This document shows positions 35,519-44,412 of a stretch of 64,000 nt of DNA, piece by piece. How positions within the stretch are numbered: position 1 is the stretch's first letter; each line of letters starts with the position of its first letter. The stretch is from Chitinophaga varians (GTDB lineage: Bacteria > Bacteroidota > Bacteroidia > Chitinophagales > Chitinophagaceae), in the NCBI RefSeq assembly GCF_014529945.1, contig NZ_JACVFB010000001.1, positions 1,302,001 through 1,366,000 of the forward strand. The letters run 5' to 3'. The position numbers and the translations under genes were made by a program. The notes beneath the pieces were generated by a model. The model was not told the origin of the DNA. It saw nothing but the letters and a program-made list of their open reading frames with translations, and did not search any database.

Positions 35519-37165
35519 CTAATCTTTTAATTGATTTAACAGATGACTGCCCAATCTTAAAGACAGGGCGGTAAGGGTGAGGGTGGGGTTGACAGCGCCC
35601 AGTGAAGAGAAGACGGCGTTGGAACACATGTATATGTTGGAAGTGCCGTGTACTCTCAGGTCGCGGTCCACTACGCCGTCTTCAGGCGTAAGGCTCATTC
35701 TGGTGGTACAGGCGGCGTGGTCGGCCCGCCAGGAGATAGGGTTTTCAATACCGGGGCTTACGGCGTTCATATGACCGAAGATAGTCTCGGCGATGGCGCT
35801 CACTTCCTGCATCCTGTTATCAAAATCCTTGCTTTTGGAGAACGTTATTTTGGTCTCTTTCATGCCAAACCTGTTTTTCTTCTCTGTGTTTTCCACGCGG
35901 TTCCTGCGGTCGCTGAAAACTTCCACCATGCCCTGTAACTGTACCGTGGTATTGGTTTGAATGGATTGTATGATGTCCGCTCTGGTTTTGCCGCTGGTAA
36001 CGGAGCGTACCAGGTTCACTTTGGGAGAAGTAGGCGGGTTGATGAGCACAAATTTTCCCTTGTGCTGTTCCGCCGGACTGTCGTAGTGACGGGACACCAG
36101 GGTGGGGAACCCCATTTCCGGCTGAAGCATTTGCGGGTTACCGGGCAATACCGCTTTGAAAAAAAAGTAAGGGTGCGAAATAAGGAACCTGCCTACCAGA
36201 TCATTATCATTGCCAATCCCGTTTTTCCACCAGTTGAGGGCGGAGCGCTGTAGTAGTTTGGGGCCTTCGATAGCGCCGGCAGCATTGATGATAATAGTCG
36301 CCTCCACCGTTTCCCAGGCGCCTTTCTTTTTGTTGAAATACTTTACGCCGGTAGCATGTGACTTACTGTCCATCAGTATTTCATCTGCGATGACATGCAT
36401 CAGTACCTGAAGATGCGGATAGCGGGCCGACTGTACCAGGTCGTCGAGGTTGTTGGCCGCCACAAACCGCGCTCCAAACGGACAGTATTTACATAGTCCG
36501 GTAGTATGACAGGGCCCGTGGCTGTTATTGGCATGCGTATCGCCGTAGCGGGCTATTGGCAAATGCGAATAGCTGACCGGTTCGGCGAATTTTTTAAAAG
36601 CGTCAATAAAAAGTCCGTCTTCCAGGGTAAATGGAAATGCCTGGAAAGGGTACTTTCCGGACCTGGGCGTTGTCGTGTCTTCAGAGTCGCCGGAAACACC
36701 GATGAAGTGTTCCGCTTCGTGGTAATAGGGCTCCATTTCGGGGTAATCGATCGGCCAGTCGATCACGTCTCCCGGAACGATGCCTTTATTTTCCAGGCTG
36801 GTGCGCAGGTGGAAGTCTTCCGGTTTTAAACGAAAAGCCCATCCACCCCAGTGCACCGTAGATCCTCCGTACAGAAAGGCACGGGCGCCTGTCATCGGAA
36901 TTTCTGTATCTCCTTCAAATTTATTTTCTCCGGGCCTGTCTCTGTCGGGATAAGACAGGTCATGGCAGGAGTCATAAATGTTCTGGCTGTCGAAGGGAAG
37001 CTTGTTGGTGATCAGGTAGTTTTGATAGAGCGCAAAATCACGCATCTTGATCTTTCCGCCTGCTTCCAGTACGGTAATGGCTGTATGAGGCCTGCTGGCC
37101 AATATTTTGGTTACCAGGGCGGTGGCGGCTACACCGGAGCCGATGACCACAATTTCTGTTTGCAT
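35519..37165 (-). CDS. GMC-family FAD oxidoreductase
   Basis: The 548-residue protein starts with the dinucleotide-binding motif VVIGSGVAATALVTKI. The FAD-binding block STVHWGGWAFR follows, then a Cys-rich CKYCPFGARF insert and the C-terminal HAACTTRMS...VNPTLTLTALSLRLG region of GMC oxidoreductases such as gluconate or sorbitol dehydrogenase large subunits. No Tat signal is visible. It overlaps functionally with the upstream small helical protein, whose stop lies 2 bp before this start, in the large/small subunit arrangement of these dehydrogenases. Substrate unknown. Confidence 0.87.
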   Translation of the reverse strand: MQTEIVVIGSGVAATALVTKILASRPHTAITVLEAGGKIKMRDFALYQNYLITNKLPFDSQNIYDSCHDLSYPDRDRPGENKFEGDTEIPMTGARAFLYGGSTVHWGGWAFRLKPEDFHLRTSLENKGIVPGDVIDWPIDYPEMEPYYHEAEHFIGVSGDSEDTTTPRSGKYPFQAFPFTLEDGLFIDAFKKFAEPVSYSHLPIARYGDTHANNSHGPCHTTGLCKYCPFGARFVAANNLDDLVQSARYPHLQVLMHVIADEILMDSKSHATGVKYFNKKKGAWETVEATIIINAAGAIEGPKLLQRSALNWWKNGIGNDNDLVGRFLISHPYFFFKAVLPGNPQMLQPEMGFPTLVSRHYDSPAEQHKGKFVLINPPTSPKVNLVRSVTSGKTRADIIQSIQTNTTVQLQGMVEVFSDRRNRVENTEKKNRFGMKETKITFSKSKDFDNRMQEVSAIAETIFGHMNAVSPGIENPISWRADHAACTTRMSLTPEDGVVDRDLRVHGTSNIYMCSNAVFSSLGAVNPTLTLTALSLRLGSHLLNQLKD

Positions 37166-37167
37166 GA

Positions 37168-37662
37168 TTAATCTGCTATAGTACGATAAGGGGTATTGTC
37201 ACGAAGGTTCATTCCTCCAATGTATCCGGGGTAGTTGAGGGGCACGCCTTGTGCCACCGTAGGATCGCCGAAGGTTTTAAATCCGCCCAGGGCAAGGTTT
37301 AAGGCGATCAGCTCATTGACCACCAGTTGCTTGGCCCTGGCCAGGTTGGTAAACGCGGGCGTGATATTGGCTGCTGTATCGGTAAACAACCGCCGGAAGG
37401 CCGCAGCTTCTCCCAGTTCATCCGTTAACTCCCGGATCACCTCTCCGTAATTAACATATTCGGCCAGGTATCTTACATCTATCTCAATACGATTGGAGAT
37501 AAAAATCAGAAAGTCGGATTTCATCGCTTCCGGTTTGTCGGTCGTCTGCCAGAACTTACAGATTTGCGTAAATAACTGCCAAAGGGTATCCAGCAGCATG
37601 TCATCCAGCTTACGTAAATTTTCCAGTACGAAGTACCGGGCTTCGAGGTTATATTTTGACAT
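37168..37662 (-). CDS. Small helical protein, possible GMC dehydrogenase small subunit
   Basis: A 164-residue mostly helical protein (MSKYNLEARYFVLENLRKLDDML...) ending in a Pro/Gly-rich tail (YPGYIGGMNLRDNTPYRTIAD). It is the first gene of the seven-gene operon and 2 bp from the GMC gene, which is the position of gluconate 2-dehydrogenase subunit 3 homologs. Similarity to that family is weak by eye, so the assignment rests on context. The start was moved 48 bp in to MSKYN. Confidence 0.6.
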   Translation of the reverse strand: MSKYNLEARYFVLENLRKLDDMLLDTLWQLFTQICKFWQTTDKPEAMKSDFLIFISNRIEIDVRYLAEYVNYGEVIRELTDELGEAAAFRRLFTDTAANITPAFTNLARAKQLVVNELIALNLALGGFKTFGDPTVAQGVPLNYPGYIGGMNLRDNTPYRTIAD

Positions 37663-37859
37663 GCTGCAATGGTTTTTTAGTATGCCGGATAGCAGTGGAC
37701 AAAGGGGCATTTAGCTGAACAGTGATCATAGTGCGGGGTTGATAAGGGCGGCAATTTATAGATTAAACATCTTCTAAAATGTTAAGCAGAAGATTTTATC
37801 CAGTTGTTCCTGCTGATGGATGTATCATTTTTATGATAGAATACTACTATTTAAATTAT

Positions 37860-37890
37860 TTTGATGATGTATTAAAGTGATGGAAATTTG
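37860..37890 (+). promoter_or_regulatory. Promoter of the quinone-reductase/monooxygenase operon
   Basis: TTTG at 37860 is followed after 19 bases by GAAATTTG (37883-37890), a seven-of-eight match to TAnnTTTG. The start of transcription would lie near 37897, about 20 nt from the ATG. Confidence 0.45.
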
Positions 37891-37917
37891 CATCATTAAT
37901 AATTAAAATTTACAACA

Positions 37918-38529
37918 ATGAAGGTATTCATTATCAACGCAGGACAAGTCTTCGCACATTCGGGCGGGAAGTTTAACGACACTGTGGCGGACTGGACGAT
38001 GAGGTTTCTTGACCGGAAAGGTTTCGAATATCGTATTAGCAATACTAATAATGACTTTGAGGCGATGACGGAAGTGGAAAACTTCAAATGGGCGAACATC
38101 GTTATCTATCATACTCCTATCTGGTGGTTTCAGGTCCCTAACCGCTTTAAAAAATATATCGATGAAGTGTTCACGGCCGGGCATCAGAACGGCATGTATG
38201 CCAGCGATGGCAGAAGCCGGAAAAACCCTGCTATCAACTATGGGACAGGTGGACTGATGCAAGGCAAAAAATACATGGTGACCACTACCTGGAATGCGCC
38301 AGACACGGCATTCACCCTTCCGGGAGAATTTTTTGATCAGCAGTCAGTAGATGACGGAGTGCTGTTCGGTTTTCATAAAATGAACCAGTTTGTGGGCATG
38401 GACAACATAGATGGATTCCATTTTCACGATCTGGAAAAAAATGCCACACAGGAGCGGATAGAAAACTATCAGCAGGACTATCTCCAACATCTGGAAAAAG
38501 TAATCATCCTTGAAAAACAATTGTCATGA
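37918..38529 (+). CDS. mdaB: MdaB-like NAD(P)H quinone oxidoreductase
   Basis: The 203-residue flavodoxin-like protein begins KVFIINAGQVFAHSGGKFND and contains WANIVIYHTPIWWFQVPNRFKKYIDEVF and MVTTTWNAPDTAF, the signature blocks of MdaB (modulator of drug activity B). It reduces quinones by two electrons with NAD(P)H and FAD, limiting oxidative stress. The next gene, an antibiotic biosynthesis monooxygenase family protein, overlaps its stop (ATGA); the same pairing occurs in YgiN/MdaB modules. Confidence 0.88.
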   Translation: MKVFIINAGQVFAHSGGKFNDTVADWTMRFLDRKGFEYRISNTNNDFEAMTEVENFKWANIVIYHTPIWWFQVPNRFKKYIDEVFTAGHQNGMYASDGRSRKNPAINYGTGGLMQGKKYMVTTTWNAPDTAFTLPGEFFDQQSVDDGVLFGFHKMNQFVGMDNIDGFHFHDLEKNATQERIENYQQDYLQHLEKVIILEKQLS

Positions 38530-38813
38530 GTATTTATTTGATCGCTACTATTAAAGCCAGGCCGGAACACCGCGACGAGGTGGCCGCTGTACTACAGAAC
38601 ATGGTAAAAGAAACCAGGAAGGAAGATGCCAATGTTCAGTATGACCTTCACCAGGGAACGGCAGACGAAAATCTGTTCGTCTTCTATGAAATATGGAAAG
38701 ACCAGCAAGGACTGGACGCGCACAACCAGCAACCTTATATCCTCGAATTCGGCCGTTTGGCGCAGGGTAAATTACAGGAGGCACCTCAGATTCATCTGAC
38801 CCGTAAAATATAG
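38526..38813 (+). CDS. Antibiotic biosynthesis monooxygenase (ABM/YgiN-like) domain protein
   Basis: The 95-residue protein has the dimeric alpha/beta-barrel ABM pattern (YLIATIKARPEHRDEVAAVLQ, NVQYDLHQGTADENLFVFYEIW, HNQQPYILEF). E. coli YgiN of this family is a quinol monooxygenase working with MdaB, and the two genes overlap here, so a menaquinol redox cycle is a reasonable proposal. It ends 5 bp from a convergent gene with no room for a terminator. Confidence 0.88.
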   Translation: MSIYLIATIKARPEHRDEVAAVLQNMVKETRKEDANVQYDLHQGTADENLFVFYEIWKDQQGLDAHNQQPYILEFGRLAQGKLQEAPQIHLTRKI

Positions 38814-38818
38814 GAACG

Positions 38819-39895
38819 TTATTCAACAATCCGCGACGCAATCTTCGCCGCAAATTCATCGAGGCTGGTTGTCGCTGTATTGCTGAGGATAATGATCGTG
38901 GCACCTTCTTCCAGCACATGAAACAGCATGGCCTGCGCACCCATAATGGAGCCGGGCCTTTTGATGATGGTATAGTGCTTATGGTGAATATCGTAATCTT
39001 TGTATACCCATACACCGTAGCCGTATTCGTTTAATCCGGAGGTAAACATCAGGTCAAGGGTGGTTTGTTGTAAGAGTTTCTTTTCAAACAGGGCATTTGT
39101 AAACTTCAGGATATCATCCACCGTGGAGTACATGGCGCCGGAGGCATACCAGTTTTCCATGAATGCCGGAAGATCATTGACCATCGCTTTGATATCATCC
39201 CGGTAGAAATAAGTATCAGCAAGGCGGGGGATGACCTTATGCTGATAGGCGATGCCGGTATTGGCCATCTGTAGGGGTTGCAGGATCGCGGCCTGCAGAT
39301 GCTCCTCGAAGGTTTTGCCGGTGACACGCTCAATGATCTTCCCGAGAATAATATAATCGGCGTTGTTGTAGTCCCATACCTTGCCCGGCTCGGTTTCCAG
39401 TTTGCCACTGCTGAACAATGTCAGTATTTCATCGGAGGTATGTGGCAGTGAATACTGCGGCATACCGCTTTTCAGCGCCGACTCGAGCGTGAGATCAGCA
39501 TCCATGTTATGGATACCGGAAGTCATATTCAGCAGCTGTACGATGGTTACCTTGTTGGCGCCCTCTCCTTTATAATCGGGCAAATAAGCGCTGATAGATT
39601 TGTTTAGATCAATTTTTCCCTGCTCATAGAGCTGTAGTATCAGTACGGAAGTGAAAGCTTTGGTAATCGACGCGATCTTGTACCTGGTATCGGCGGTGTT
39701 GGGCACCTGCTGTTGGAAGTTGGCGGAGCCAAAACTTTTTTTATACCAGGCTTTGTTCTTTCTGGCCAGCAGGATGGTACCGTTGAAATTATTCTTAGTG
39801 ACAAAAGAATCAATAAAGAGGCTTGCTCTGGAGGATTGTCCGAAGCCATTGCCAAAACAGAAAAACAGCGATGCCAGGAAGACCAGCTTTCTCAT
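38819..39895 (-). CDS. Serine beta-lactamase-like hydrolase (class C fold), secreted
   Basis: The 358-residue protein has a signal peptide ending at FGNGFGQ and the class C beta-lactamase/DD-peptidase motifs: Ser76-Ile-Thr-Lys79, Tyr-Asn-Asn in VWDYNNADYIIL, and a His/Arg-rich block before RPGSIMG in the KTG position. Proteins like this are usually esterases or peptidases and not resistance enzymes. Periplasmic or exported. Confidence 0.87.
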   Translation of the reverse strand: MRKLVFLASLFFCFGNGFGQSSRASLFIDSFVTKNNFNGTILLARKNKAWYKKSFGSANFQQQVPNTADTRYKIASITKAFTSVLILQLYEQGKIDLNKSISAYLPDYKGEGANKVTIVQLLNMTSGIHNMDADLTLESALKSGMPQYSLPHTSDEILTLFSSGKLETEPGKVWDYNNADYIILGKIIERVTGKTFEEHLQAAILQPLQMANTGIAYQHKVIPRLADTYFYRDDIKAMVNDLPAFMENWYASGAMYSTVDDILKFTNALFEKKLLQQTTLDLMFTSGLNEYGYGVWVYKDYDIHHKHYTIIKRPGSIMGAQAMLFHVLEEGATIIILSNTATTSLDEFAAKIASRIVE

Positions 39896-40045
39896 GATAT
39901 AAGGAGTTATGATAGCAAACGAGGGTGTCGGAAATGATGGTGTTAGATCCTGTCGTTACGTAGGGCCGGGGGTGTTAGGTAATAAATATAGCTCATTTTC
40001 CCGACTGTCAAAAAAATACAGGCGTTCCCGTATCTATCAATATGC

Positions 40046-40552
40046 TTACCCGGCCTTCTCCATTTGTTCAATGGCTTTCCATCCTGCCGGCGTAATGCCC
40101 ATAATTTCTGTGACTACGCCTAATGTCCGGTAGGTATCAAAGAACGCCATCCGGGCAATAGGATGGTCCACCTCACTGATCACTTCATAACCCTGTTCGC
40201 GCAGTTCTCGGGTGATTTGTTCGAAACCGCTGACCGGCAACCGGAAGGCGAGGTGTTGTGTACCGCCTGCCGGGTATTGGTTGAGATAATCATGGAACAT
40301 GCTCTGACCGGAAAGCGGCTGCACCAGCTCAATGAACGTGCCGCCGTTATAAGTTTGTGTAGTGAGCCAGTCGCCGGGCACCACCTGGCCGTAGTAAGTC
40401 ATGTCCAGGTCCTGCGCACGCACCTGCTCCGGTGGAGGGAAGCCCGCGATACCTAACGTGGTGGTAAGAAAAGCCGCGGCGGCGTGTATGTCCGGAACTA
40501 CCCAGCCAATTTGTGCCAGCTCCAGTCCTGCAAGGGTGTTGATCTGTTTCAT
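40046..40552 (-). CDS. VOC (glyoxalase-like) family protein
   Basis: This 168-residue protein has a vicinal oxygen chelate fold of two beta-alpha-beta-beta-beta modules (LELAQIGWVVPDIHAAAAFLTTTLGI near the start, GTQHLAFRLP later). The metal ligands are not clear by eye. Dioxygenase, lyase or binding roles are possible. Eleven bp separate it from the GNAT gene upstream, so they share a transcript. Confidence 0.8.
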   Translation of the reverse strand: MKQINTLAGLELAQIGWVVPDIHAAAAFLTTTLGIAGFPPPEQVRAQDLDMTYYGQVVPGDWLTTQTYNGGTFIELVQPLSGQSMFHDYLNQYPAGGTQHLAFRLPVSGFEQITRELREQGYEVISEVDHPIARMAFFDTYRTLGVVTEIMGITPAGWKAIEQMEKAG

Positions 40553-40563
40553 GGGTTGTTAAG

Positions 40564-41070
40564 TTAAGGCAGTACTTTTTCAAATGCCTGCCGTGCTGCG
40601 CCACGGAAGAAAACCTCGCCACAATAGGTATAGCCCAGTTTGTCGAAAATACGCAACATGCCTTTATTGTCGAAGTTGGTGTCTGCCCGTACGCTGTTGA
40701 TGCCGTTGTTTGCCGCATAGTCTTCAACGGCCTTCAGCATTTGCTGCGCCAGGCCCTGGCCCAGAAAATCATCGGAGATGGCTACACGATGGTACACGAC
40801 GAAATCACCGTCGGTTAACCAGGTCCCTTTGATCTCCGCATAAGCTGGTTCATCGTTGATCAGCAACGCAATATAGCCGGCTATTTTATCCCTGGCGGCC
40901 AGTACGAAGCCGTAACCATGTTCGATGTCGTTGGCCACTACAGCGGGGTTGGGATATCCATCCTGCCACTGGTCACTTCCTTCGGCCTTCCTGCGGGCGA
41001 TGGCTTTTTCCAGTATGTTCCAGATCTGATCTGCATCTGCTGATGTTGCTTGTCTGAATTCCAGTGTCAT
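40564..41070 (-). CDS. GNAT-family N-acetyltransferase
   Basis: The 168-residue protein has GNAT features: TLEFRQATSADADQIWNIL at the start, then VVYHRVAISDDFLGQGLAQQMLKAVEDYA, the acetyl-CoA binding Q/RxxGxG/A helix, and a final RIFDKLGYTYCGEVFFRG segment. The start used (MTLEFRQ) is 48 bp inside a longer frame. Substrate unknown. Confidence 0.87.
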   Translation of the reverse strand: MTLEFRQATSADADQIWNILEKAIARRKAEGSDQWQDGYPNPAVVANDIEHGYGFVLAARDKIAGYIALLINDEPAYAEIKGTWLTDGDFVVYHRVAISDDFLGQGLAQQMLKAVEDYAANNGINSVRADTNFDNKGMLRIFDKLGYTYCGEVFFRGAARQAFEKVLP

Positions 41071-41117
41071 AATTCCGGGATGTTTATGGATCAAGTATTG
41101 ATCAAAAATACAAAACA

Positions 41118-41154
41118 AAAAAGGAAACCAGCAGTAAGGGCTGGTTTCCTTTTT
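41118..41154 (-). terminator. Terminator of the ricin-domain metalloprotease gene
   Basis: AAAAAGGAAACCAGC pairs with GCTGGTTTCCTTTT over about 14 bp with a 7-base loop. It is followed on the minus strand by a T-rich tract. Confidence 0.8.
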
Positions 41155-41174
41155 ATAGCAAACATTTTTTCAGC

Positions 41175-42446
41175 TTAGAGCTTTTCCAGCCTCCAGCGTT
41201 GGTTGTTGCCGCCATTGGGCGTAAACTGGATGATGCTGGCGCCATCATCTGGTGAATTGCCGGTTACGTCCAGTACTTTTCTGCTGTTCCTGTTTTGGAT
41301 GGTGAAACTACCGTCGCCGTTGGGAGTTATCTGCCATTGCTGGTTGAAACCGTCATGCCAGGTGTACTGGATAATGGGCGTGCCGTCTTCCTGGGAGTAG
41401 TTGTTGATGTCGAGCGATCTGCCGCTGTTAACACTGATGATACGATAGTATCCGTTGCCCATGTAGCCAAATGACCATTGCTGGTTATTGCCGCCATTCC
41501 AGCCCCATTGTACAACGCGGCCACCATCTTCTGTAGAGGCGCCGTGTACATCCAGTACTTTGCCGCTGGATAGGCTGGTCACTTTGTAGGTGCCATCGGG
41601 GATGACCTGGGTGCCGCTGCTGCGTCCATACAGGAACCGCAGGGCGGTGACGTCGTTAGGGTTGAACGGCCTGTTTTCGCCGGTGCCGATACAGGCGAGC
41701 ATCCAGCTGTTAGGGTCTTCGCTGGCAGGCGTACCATTGATAGGAATAGCGCCGATGCCGCCGTCGCCTTCATTAGGACTGGATGACCAGCCACAGCTAA
41801 AGGAACGGTTGAAATAGTCTGTGTGCCGGAAGCCGACGCTGTGGCCCAGCTCATGCGCAATCACGGTAGCCAGGTAATACTGGTCCGGATTGGAGCCTAA
41901 ACCATTGGCATTTGAATTCAGCTGGATAGAGTTATACGGATGGCCATAGACGTCGGGGAAACCGGACAAGCCTAAAGCGCCGTCGCCCATATTGGCATGA
42001 ACGATGCTGATGTCACCGCCGGTGGCCACGCGTTGAAAGGTGAGCAACAGCCCCAATGCATTGTAACGGGCAATGGCGATGTCTGTTGCCGTGGTGTAAA
42101 CAGCCGGCAGGTTGGCCACAGAAACGGTGATCACCCGTGGCAGGCTCCTGACGACGTACGTGGTCATATACTGTTCAGCATTGGCGACGCGCAGTGTTGG
42201 CGCATAAGCCCTGGTTTTGTTCAGGTCTGCATCCGACAGGAAGATATCGCCTTCCACCACATAACCGCTGTCCCTGCGGACCACGCCGTGGGTGCTGAAG
42301 CCGAGTTTTTTAATCTTGTCTAAAGCGCCGGAAGAAACATCGGCGGTGGTGTCTTTGGTGGGCTGTTGCGCTTCTTTTTTGCACGATAAGTTGAAAAGTA
42401 GCGTCATGATGAACATGAGACTGCATAGGAGTTTCCGAGGTTTCAT
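41175..42446 (-). CDS. Lipoprotein M57-type metalloprotease with ricin-type lectin domain
   Basis: The 423-residue precursor has lipobox NLSC (Cys22). Residues 198-208, HELGHSVGFRH, form the HExxHxxGxxH zinc site of the M57/HEIGH group. The C-terminal 140 residues form a beta-trefoil with three QW-type repeats (QWGWNGGNNQQW, QYTWHDGFNQQW, QFTPNGGNNQRW), a ricin-B-like carbohydrate-binding module. It should cut protein at glycan surfaces outside the cell and is an analogue, not a homolog, of the discoidin metalloprotease at 6.7 kb. Confidence 0.88.
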   Translation of the reverse strand: MKPRKLLCSLMFIMTLLFNLSCKKEAQQPTKDTTADVSSGALDKIKKLGFSTHGVVRRDSGYVVEGDIFLSDADLNKTRAYAPTLRVANAEQYMTTYVVRSLPRVITVSVANLPAVYTTATDIAIARYNALGLLLTFQRVATGGDISIVHANMGDGALGLSGFPDVYGHPYNSIQLNSNANGLGSNPDQYYLATVIAHELGHSVGFRHTDYFNRSFSCGWSSSPNEGDGGIGAIPINGTPASEDPNSWMLACIGTGENRPFNPNDVTALRFLYGRSSGTQVIPDGTYKVTSLSSGKVLDVHGASTEDGGRVVQWGWNGGNNQQWSFGYMGNGYYRIISVNSGRSLDINNYSQEDGTPIIQYTWHDGFNQQWQITPNGDGSFTIQNRNSRKVLDVTGNSPDDGASIIQFTPNGGNNQRWRLEKL

Positions 42447-42550
42447 TTAAAGTGGTTTGCGTAAAGAGGATAGTTGAAATCGCTGCAAAGCTAGGACGGT
42501 ACCCGGCTGCATATCCGCAGTACGGAAAGCATTTGTCACTGGATAAAAAA

Positions 42551-42581
42551 AAGAGCAAAGTGATTGAACCACTTTGCTCTT
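42551..42581 (-). terminator. Terminator of the peptide transporter gene
   Basis: The minus strand reads a 12-bp stem (AAGAGCAAAGTG and complement), 7-base loop, then a run of T. It follows the transporter stop by 24 bp. Confidence 0.85.
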
Positions 42582-42604
42582 TGAAAAACATATAGTCGTT
42601 TCCG

Positions 42605-44245
42605 TTATCTGACGGACTCTTTGAAAATCCTGTTCAGCCAGCGTAGCATCAGGAAAATCACCGCGGCCGCACCTCCCAGTAACAGGAAGTTGACAAGGAA
42701 ATAATTCGCTTTGTTGTCATAATTGTCCCATAGCGTGGCCAGAATACCGGAGAGTTTGTTGCCGATAGAAGTAGCGAGGAACCAGCCGCCCATCATCAGC
42801 GACGTGATGCGTGCCGGACTCAGTTTGGACACCAGCGATAACCCCATCGGGCTCAGGAACAGTTCTCCCACGGTAATGATGCCGTAGCAACCGATCAGCC
42901 ACCAGGGCGATGCTTTGATAGCGCCGTTGCTGCATACATATACGGCGCCCACCATCATCAGGGTAGACAGCGCGGATATCAGCAGGCCCCAGGCTATTTT
43001 AGACGGCGTAGAGGGTTCTTTGTCTCTTTTCCGCAACAGGGCGAAGAAAAGCACGATCAACGGCGTGAGCGTGATCACAAAGAACGGATTAATAGACTGG
43101 AATAATTCAGTGTTGTACAGACTGATACTTTGTCCTGCTGCAGGCATTTTTTCGGGTGCCACGTTTTTGAAATACGGCACTTTATCCCATACTTTCTGCG
43201 GTTTGCCGGCGGCATCCCGTATTACCCTGAACTCATCGTCGTAGGCGGTCACTGAATCGGCTTTGTTGACAACCGTTTCAGCCAGATAAAGCCGTTGTGC
43301 CGGCTGCTGAATGGCAGAAGGAATTTCTCTGTCGGTATAGTATTGTGCCCAGGTGGTCAGTGCGGTACCGTTCTGTTTGAATACGGCCCAGAACACAATG
43401 GAGACCGCGAAAATGGCCAGCAGCGCTGACAGCGGCTTGCGGTCTTTCGCATCGGCTTTCACCAGCAGCGACACAAAAAATAATAAAATCGGAATGCAGG
43501 CGAAAATGAACGCATCTGTGGAGTCGGAACCGAAGATGTTGCCGGGGATGAACCAGGCGCCCAAACCTACTACGATGGCCGGGAGAAATACCACGGAGAA
43601 AATCTTGCTCAGCGGCATATCACCTTCCTGTACAGGTTTACGTACGTCGGCATGGCGATAATGTTTCATGCCGATGATGAAAATCAATACGCCGAGGAAC
43701 ATCCCGATACCAGCGGCAATAAAGGCCGCGCCCCAACCGATGGTGTTACGCAGGAAGGCAGCAAAGAAGTTGCAGATAAACGCGCCGATGTTGATCCCCA
43801 TGTAAAAAATGTTGTACCCCGTATCTTTCCGGCTGCGGTACCGGTCATCACTGTACACATTTCCCAGTAAGGTGGAAATATTCGGTTTGAAAAAACCATT
43901 CCCGATACAGATCAGCGCAAGCGACAGATAAAAAACGGTGAGATTGTGTACTGCCAGCCCCATATAACCGATGCCCATGAGTATCCCGCCGATGATAATG
44001 GATTTGCTGTAACCGAGCTTACGGTCGGCGATCAGGCCACCGAGGAACGGTGTCAGGTACACAAAAGCGATGAAAGTGCCGAAGATATCCGCGGCAGTAG
44101 CACGGTCCATGCCCCAGCCACCTTTCGCCGTGTCGGTCAGGTATAACTGGAAAATACCGAGGATCAGATAAAAACCAAAGCGCTCCCACATCTCGGAGAG
44201 GAACAGGAAAGGCAATGCTGCCGGATGATTACTTGCTTTTTTCAT
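42605..44245 (-). CDS. POT-family proton-dependent oligopeptide transporter
   Basis: The 546-residue polytopic protein has the POT/PTR2 signatures: EMWERFGFYLILGIFQLYLT in the first helix, FGTFIAFVYLTPFLGGLIADR, GFFKPNISTLLGNVY and the later YCYGIITVGELFLSPMGLSLV-like helix. It imports di- or tripeptides with protons. The hydrophilic insertion near residues 290-370 is larger than in short family members. Single-gene transcript with its own terminator. Confidence 0.9.
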   Translation of the reverse strand: MKKASNHPAALPFLFLSEMWERFGFYLILGIFQLYLTDTAKGGWGMDRATAADIFGTFIAFVYLTPFLGGLIADRKLGYSKSIIIGGILMGIGYMGLAVHNLTVFYLSLALICIGNGFFKPNISTLLGNVYSDDRYRSRKDTGYNIFYMGINIGAFICNFFAAFLRNTIGWGAAFIAAGIGMFLGVLIFIIGMKHYRHADVRKPVQEGDMPLSKIFSVVFLPAIVVGLGAWFIPGNIFGSDSTDAFIFACIPILLFFVSLLVKADAKDRKPLSALLAIFAVSIVFWAVFKQNGTALTTWAQYYTDREIPSAIQQPAQRLYLAETVVNKADSVTAYDDEFRVIRDAAGKPQKVWDKVPYFKNVAPEKMPAAGQSISLYNTELFQSINPFFVITLTPLIVLFFALLRKRDKEPSTPSKIAWGLLISALSTLMMVGAVYVCSNGAIKASPWWLIGCYGIITVGELFLSPMGLSLVSKLSPARITSLMMGGWFLATSIGNKLSGILATLWDNYDNKANYFLVNFLLLGGAAAVIFLMLRWLNRIFKESVR

Positions 44246-44412
44246 GTAGAATCAAATGGTGTACGTGATATAGGTTATGCATGACAGCTCACTGCCAAAC
44301 CGCTAAAATAAGGGAAAAGATGGGAATATCAGCGCAGTACGTGTTGCTGGCACGATGAATACGGTATACAGAAGGATAAATTTCGGTGGATGCTGTTTTG
44401 CCTAAAAAGATC

